Position numbers and translations under genes: made by a program
Part shown: positions 5,814 through 8,128 of the stretch, piece after piece
How positions within the stretch are numbered: position 1 is the stretch's first letter
Layout of the letters: every line of letters begins with the position of its first letter
The notes under the pieces: model-generated
Databases searched by the model: none
The model's input: only the letters and a program-made list of their open reading frames with translations
Told to the model about the DNA's origin: nothing
NCBI GenBank assembly: GCA_020628755.1
Contig: JAHDEQ010000137.1
Span: forward strand, 1-8,128
Direction: 5' to 3'
DNA: 8,128 nt
From: Saprospiraceae bacterium
GTDB lineage: Bacteria > Bacteroidota > Bacteroidia > Chitinophagales > Saprospiraceae

Positions 5814-6050
5814 GGTGTAGTTTACCCACATCTTTTGCCGGTCAAAAATGACTACAGAGTAGTCAAATTATGTTTGAAATCAGGTTAATTACAGCTTCCC
5901 GACCTCAGAGAGGTCGCATTAAAAAAATGATAGCTTGGTAATACGACCTCTCTGAGGTCGGAAACCACCTAAAATCTACAGTTCAAACATAATTTGATGT
6001 CTCTGGCATCATGCATTTATTAATTTCCCGACTTGTGGGCAAACTACGCC
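5814..6050. mobile_element. Gene-less concentric inverted-repeat element (MITE- or REP-like), about 237 bp
   Basis: Four nested pairs of inverted repeats share nearly one centre (5930-5932). The terminal pair is GGTGTAGTTTACCCACA (5814-5830) with TGTGGGCAAACTACGCC (6034-6050), 15 of 17 matching. ATGA-N3-CAGAG (5848-5859) mirrors CTCTG-N3-TCAT (6001-6012). TCAAATTATGTTTGAA (5863-5878) mirrors 5982-5997 perfectly. CCGACCTCAGAGAGGTCG (5899-5916) mirrors 5944-5961 perfectly. Local hairpins are embedded in it. It fills most of the 283-bp gap between two minus-strand genes and holds no credible gene. No target-site duplication was found just outside 5814 and 6050. A non-autonomous mobile element or REP/BIME-like unit is the best reading; a structured RNA region is an alternative. 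Confidence 0.6.
5899..5961. repeat. Paired hairpins CGACCTC-N3-GAGGTCG at the element core
   Basis: Two 17-mers, CGACCTC-AGA-GAGGTCG (5900-5916) and CGACCTC-TCT-GAGGTCG (5944-5960), each form a 7-bp GC-rich stem with a 3-nt loop. Only the loop differs between them, so they are direct repeats and inverted repeats at once. With one extra base each (C5899, G5961) they also pair with one another over 18 bp across a 27-nt A-rich spacer. They are notably richer in GC than the surrounding AT-rich DNA. Confidence 0.85.
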
Positions 6051-7207
6051 TGCTTTTTCTTCTTCTTACTTCCTGCATACATCTCAAACTTTTGGAACTT
6101 ACATTCTAAGGGGCCATTGAACAAGATAATCTTTTTAGAAGGACGAAGCCCTACATGCTTGAGTGCCTGAAAGTTGGAAGAAATCATCCAAGCCGTATAA
6201 CCTTGCCAATTATTTTTGAGTTGGTCGCCGATGAGTTGATAAAAATCATTGATGTTTTCGTTTTCGAGTCGTTCATCATAAGGAGGGTTAAAAACTAAAA
6301 TACCTTCGTCAAAAGATAGTTGTAGCTTTTCAAATTTGGAACGTTTGAGTTCGATGTATTTTTCCATGCGCGCAGCCTCCACATTGCGTTGTGCAATGCG
6401 GATTGCTTTAAAGCTCTCATCCGTTCCCAATAATTGAACCGAACAAGGAATCACTTTTTCTAAAGCCGCTTTCTTTACCTTTTCCCACAAATCAGAATCA
6501 AAATCTCGCCAGGTCTCGAAACCAAATTGCTCCCGAAAAATCCCTGGAGGCGTTTTGGTAGCAATCAGAGCTGCCTCAATCGGAATCGTCCCCGAACCAC
6601 ACATCGGGTCAATCAAAGGAAGACGAGCATCCCAACCCGAAAGCAGCAACATTCCAGCGGCCAAAACTTCACTGATTGGAGCTTCTAAAGAATCTACTTT
6701 GTAGCCTCGTTTATGCAAAGAATCGCCCGAACTATCCAAAGAAATAGTCACTTCCGTTTGATTAATATGAACATTGATACGCAAGGTAGGATTGTAAATA
6801 TTGACATTCGGACGCTTGCCCGTTCGGTCACGGAATTGGTCAACGATTGCATCTTTAGTTTTGAGAGCCACATATTTGGAGTGTCGAAAAATATTGGAAC
6901 TCGCCGAAGCATCAATCGCCAAAGTATTGCGATTAGACATATATTTGGCCCAGTTGATGCGCTTGACTCTATTGTATAAGTCATCTTCGCTCCTAGCCCG
7001 AAACGTTTGAATCGGGACAAGTACCCGAATCGCCGTTCGCAGTTGCAAATTGGCTCGATAGAGCAATTCTTTATCACCATCAAAAAGGACAGCCCGTTTT
7101 GATTTTTCTATATTTTCGCCACCAATTTGCTCAATTTCTTGTACAAGGACATCTTCTAAACCATGTAGTGTAGTTGCTGTTATTCTCATAAGTTCAAAAT
7201 TACTCAT
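6044..7207 (-). CDS. rlmL: 23S rRNA (guanine-N2)-methyltransferase, RlmL type (THUMP + Rossmann methyltransferase)
   Basis: A 387-residue cytoplasmic SAM-dependent RNA methyltransferase of the RlmL/YpsC class, expected to modify G2445 (E. coli numbering) of 23S rRNA. Residues about 46-158 form the THUMP RNA-binding region (LLYRANLQLRTAIRVL, then INVHINQTEVTISLDSSG). The catalytic domain follows, with the SAM-binding motif DPMCGSGT at 200-207, GTDES at 261-265 and the N2-guanine motif NPPYDER at 307-313. The ending FNGPLECKFQKFEMYAG is typical of RlmL. It is a stand-alone enzyme, not fused to RlmK as in E. coli. M1 at 7207 has A-rich sequence upstream (AAGAAAAATAG); M7 (MRITATTLHGLE) is an alternative start. 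The last residues are KKKKKQA, and the TAG stop lies inside the terminal repeat of the adjacent element. Confidence 0.92.
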   Translation of the reverse strand: MSNFELMRITATTLHGLEDVLVQEIEQIGGENIEKSKRAVLFDGDKELLYRANLQLRTAIRVLVPIQTFRARSEDDLYNRVKRINWAKYMSNRNTLAIDASASSNIFRHSKYVALKTKDAIVDQFRDRTGKRPNVNIYNPTLRINVHINQTEVTISLDSSGDSLHKRGYKVDSLEAPISEVLAAGMLLLSGWDARLPLIDPMCGSGTIPIEAALIATKTPPGIFREQFGFETWRDFDSDLWEKVKKAALEKVIPCSVQLLGTDESFKAIRIAQRNVEAARMEKYIELKRSKFEKLQLSFDEGILVFNPPYDERLENENINDFYQLIGDQLKNNWQGYTAWMISSNFQALKHVGLRPSKKIILFNGPLECKFQKFEMYAGSKKKKKQA

Positions 7208-7256
7208 TCTATTTTTCTTAGGAAAGTTTTAACCTTTTTTCTTGTTTACTGTTTCC

Positions 7257-7355
7257 CATTCAATCGAATGTGTTCACGTATTCAAGTATCCACGTGTTCA
7301 TGTTCTCAAAACGTAAATACATGGATACGTGAACACATGAATACTTTATTGAATG
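7257..7355. repeat. Second octamer-built inverted repeat, between rlmL and the flavin reductase gene
   Basis: Outer arms CATTCAAT (7257-7264) and ATTGAATG (7348-7355) match perfectly. Inside, the left arm steps through ATGTGTTC, ACGTATTC, AAGTATCC, ACGTGTTC, ATGTTCTC (7268-7307). The right arm, read on the other strand from 7346, steps through AAGTATTC, ATGTGTTC, ACGTATCC, ATGTATTT, ACGT (to 7311). The main stem pairs 7268-7283 with 7323-7338, 15 of 16. It shares CACGTGTTCA and TTCAAGTAT with the array at 4615-4703. It occupies most of the intergenic gap between divergent genes, and its last three bases are the ATG of the flavin reductase gene. Confidence 0.8.
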
Positions 7356-7994
7356 CATTTATCCAAGTCCGACATATTAGACATGAATCGCATCAAGCGA
7401 CTGAATATTATCAACTCCATTACGGGTATCAAACCTGCCAATTTGATAGCGACTAAGTCCAAAGAATATGGTACAAATCTCGCTATATTCAGCTCGGTCG
7501 TTCATTTGGGTAGCAATCCGCCATACATTGGATTTATTACTCGTCCGATTGGTGAAGTACCGCGTCATACCTACCAAAACATTCAGGAAAATGGTTGTTA
7601 TACTATCAACCATGTACATCAAGATTTTATAGAACAAGCGCATTATACTTCTGCCAAGATTGAAACGGGCGTTTCAGAATTCGATATTTGTGGTTTTACC
7701 GAAGAATATTTATTTGATTTTCCAGTGCCTTTTGTTGCGGAAAGCAAGATCAAAATGGCGATAAAATTGGAGGAAATTATTCCCATCAAAATCAATGGAA
7801 CGATAATGGTAATCGGATCAATTGAACATTTGATTTTACCTGATTCATTGGTCAACGAAAAAGGCTATATCAACCTCGAAGAAGCACAAAATGTCGGTAT
7901 CGCTGGTTTAAATGGATATTATGCTTTACAAAAAATTGGAGAATTTCCTTATGCTCGTCCTAACGAAGTTCCTGATTTTAAAGTTGTAAAATGA
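7353..7994 (+). CDS. Flavin reductase family protein (FMN-binding split barrel)
   Basis: A 213-residue protein of the flavin reductase-like, FMN-binding split-barrel family: NAD(P)H-dependent flavin reduction or flavin binding in the cytoplasm. Recognisable features are INSITGIKPANLIATKS (about residues 21-37), the split-barrel core NLAIFSSVVHLGSNPPYIGFITRP, HTYQNIQENGCYTINHV, SEFDICGFT, and PFVAESKIKMAIKLEEIIPIKINGTIMVIGSIEHL. The start at 7353 (MHLSKSDILDMNRIKR) matches the N-terminus I expect for Bacteroidota members; an inner Met at 7383 would lose the conserved KSDIL segment. The start codon is the end of the upstream inverted repeat, so no separate leader is visible. The stop codon overlaps the next start as ATGA (7991-7994), so translation is probably coupled with the DUF2256 gene. 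The physiological substrate is unknown; riboflavin/FMN reduction for a photolyase-like partner is a guess from context. Confidence 0.85.
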   Translation: MHLSKSDILDMNRIKRLNIINSITGIKPANLIATKSKEYGTNLAIFSSVVHLGSNPPYIGFITRPIGEVPRHTYQNIQENGCYTINHVHQDFIEQAHYTSAKIETGVSEFDICGFTEEYLFDFPVPFVAESKIKMAIKLEEIIPIKINGTIMVIGSIEHLILPDSLVNEKGYINLEEAQNVGIAGLNGYYALQKIGEFPYARPNEVPDFKVVK

Positions 7995-8128
7995 AGAAAA
8001 AACCATCGAAATCTAATCTTCCGCAAAAAACATGTATAACTTGTGGACGACCCTTTGCTTGGCGCAAAAAATGGGAAAAAGTTTGGGACGAAGTCAAGTA
8101 TTGTAGTGAACGATGCCGCCGAAATAAG
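7991..8128 (+). CDS. DUF2256 domain-containing small zinc-ribbon protein (3' end outside window)
   Basis: Forty-six codons are visible without a stop. The start overlaps the flavin reductase stop (ATGA), indicating translational coupling. After a basic N-terminus (MKKKPSKSNLPQK) come C15 and C18 in CITCGRPF, then WRKKW (24-28), W32, and YCSERCRR with C38 and C42. The CxxC...CxxxC arrangement with the CGRPFxWRKKW and YCSxRCR motifs is the DUF2256 family signature, and the four Cys probably bind zinc. Family members are usually only about 45-60 residues, sometimes fused to a further domain, so the stop may be near unless there is a C-terminal extension. The function is not established. I associate these genes with photolyase/cryptochrome neighbourhoods, which the off-window sequence could confirm. 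Confidence 0.88.
   Translation, partial: MKKKPSKSNLPQKTCITCGRPFAWRKKWEKVWDEVKYCSERCRRNK

Noticed and set aside
5808..6056. Target-site duplication flanking the 5814-6050 element
   Set aside because: The bases just outside the two ends (ACT on the left, TGC on the right) do not match, and no shifted boundary gave a convincing direct repeat.
6713..7083. Overlapping open frames on both strands within rlmL
   Set aside because: They are alternative frames of a well-supported methyltransferase gene and carry no motifs.
7377..7855. Two minus-strand open frames within the flavin reductase gene
   Set aside because: The plus-strand protein is a clear family member over its whole length; the antisense frames show no features.

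Overview
The window looks like a piece of a Bacteroidota chromosome, most likely from the Saprospiria or a neighbouring class. The grounds are a giant secreted protein with a choice-of-anchor L domain and a SprB-type repeat, start codons preceded by A-rich sequence instead of Shine-Dalgarno sites, -7 elements of the Bacteroidota form TAnnTTTG, a bacillithiol deacetylase, and modest GC content. The class assignment is inference. No rRNA, tRNA, CRISPR array or transposase gene was seen.

Layout. Positions 1-2234 (minus) hold the first 744 codons of a large secreted adhesin-like protein whose 3' end lies outside the window. A 2Fe-2S ferredoxin (2447-2764, minus) is divergent from a FabH-type ketoacyl synthase (2962-4026, plus), which ends in a hairpin terminator. 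A Cys-type glutathione peroxidase homologue (4125-4613) and the bacillithiol deacetylase BshB1 (4709-5437) follow on the plus strand, separated by an inverted repeat that fills the whole gap. A small secreted protein of unknown function (5434-5760, minus) converges on bshB1 with overlapping stop codons. The 23S rRNA methyltransferase RlmL (6044-7207, minus) lies upstream of it. At the right end a flavin reductase family protein (7353-7994, plus) overlaps by ATGA with a DUF2256 zinc-ribbon protein that runs off the window.

The ordinary genes form small housekeeping and redox units: ferredoxin electron transfer, fatty-acid initiation, thiol peroxidase plus low-molecular-weight thiol synthesis, rRNA methylation, and a flavin reductase/DUF2256 pair of the kind I associate with photolyase/cryptochrome loci.

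The unusual content is between the genes. (1) Positions 5814-6050 form an element of about 237 bp without a gene. Its nested inverted repeats share one centre near 5930 and build a symmetric series of small hairpins. Where the two halves differ, most changes are compensated inside each hairpin, and the right terminal repeat supplies the stop codon of rlmL. (2) Two separate gaps (4615-4703 and 7257-7355) hold inverted repeats built from the same degenerate octamer, roughly NNGTRTTC, in head-to-head arrays. One ends 5 bp before the bshB1 start codon, and the other contains the start codon of the flavin reductase gene. These two families of structured intergenic DNA are the best candidates for something not previously described.
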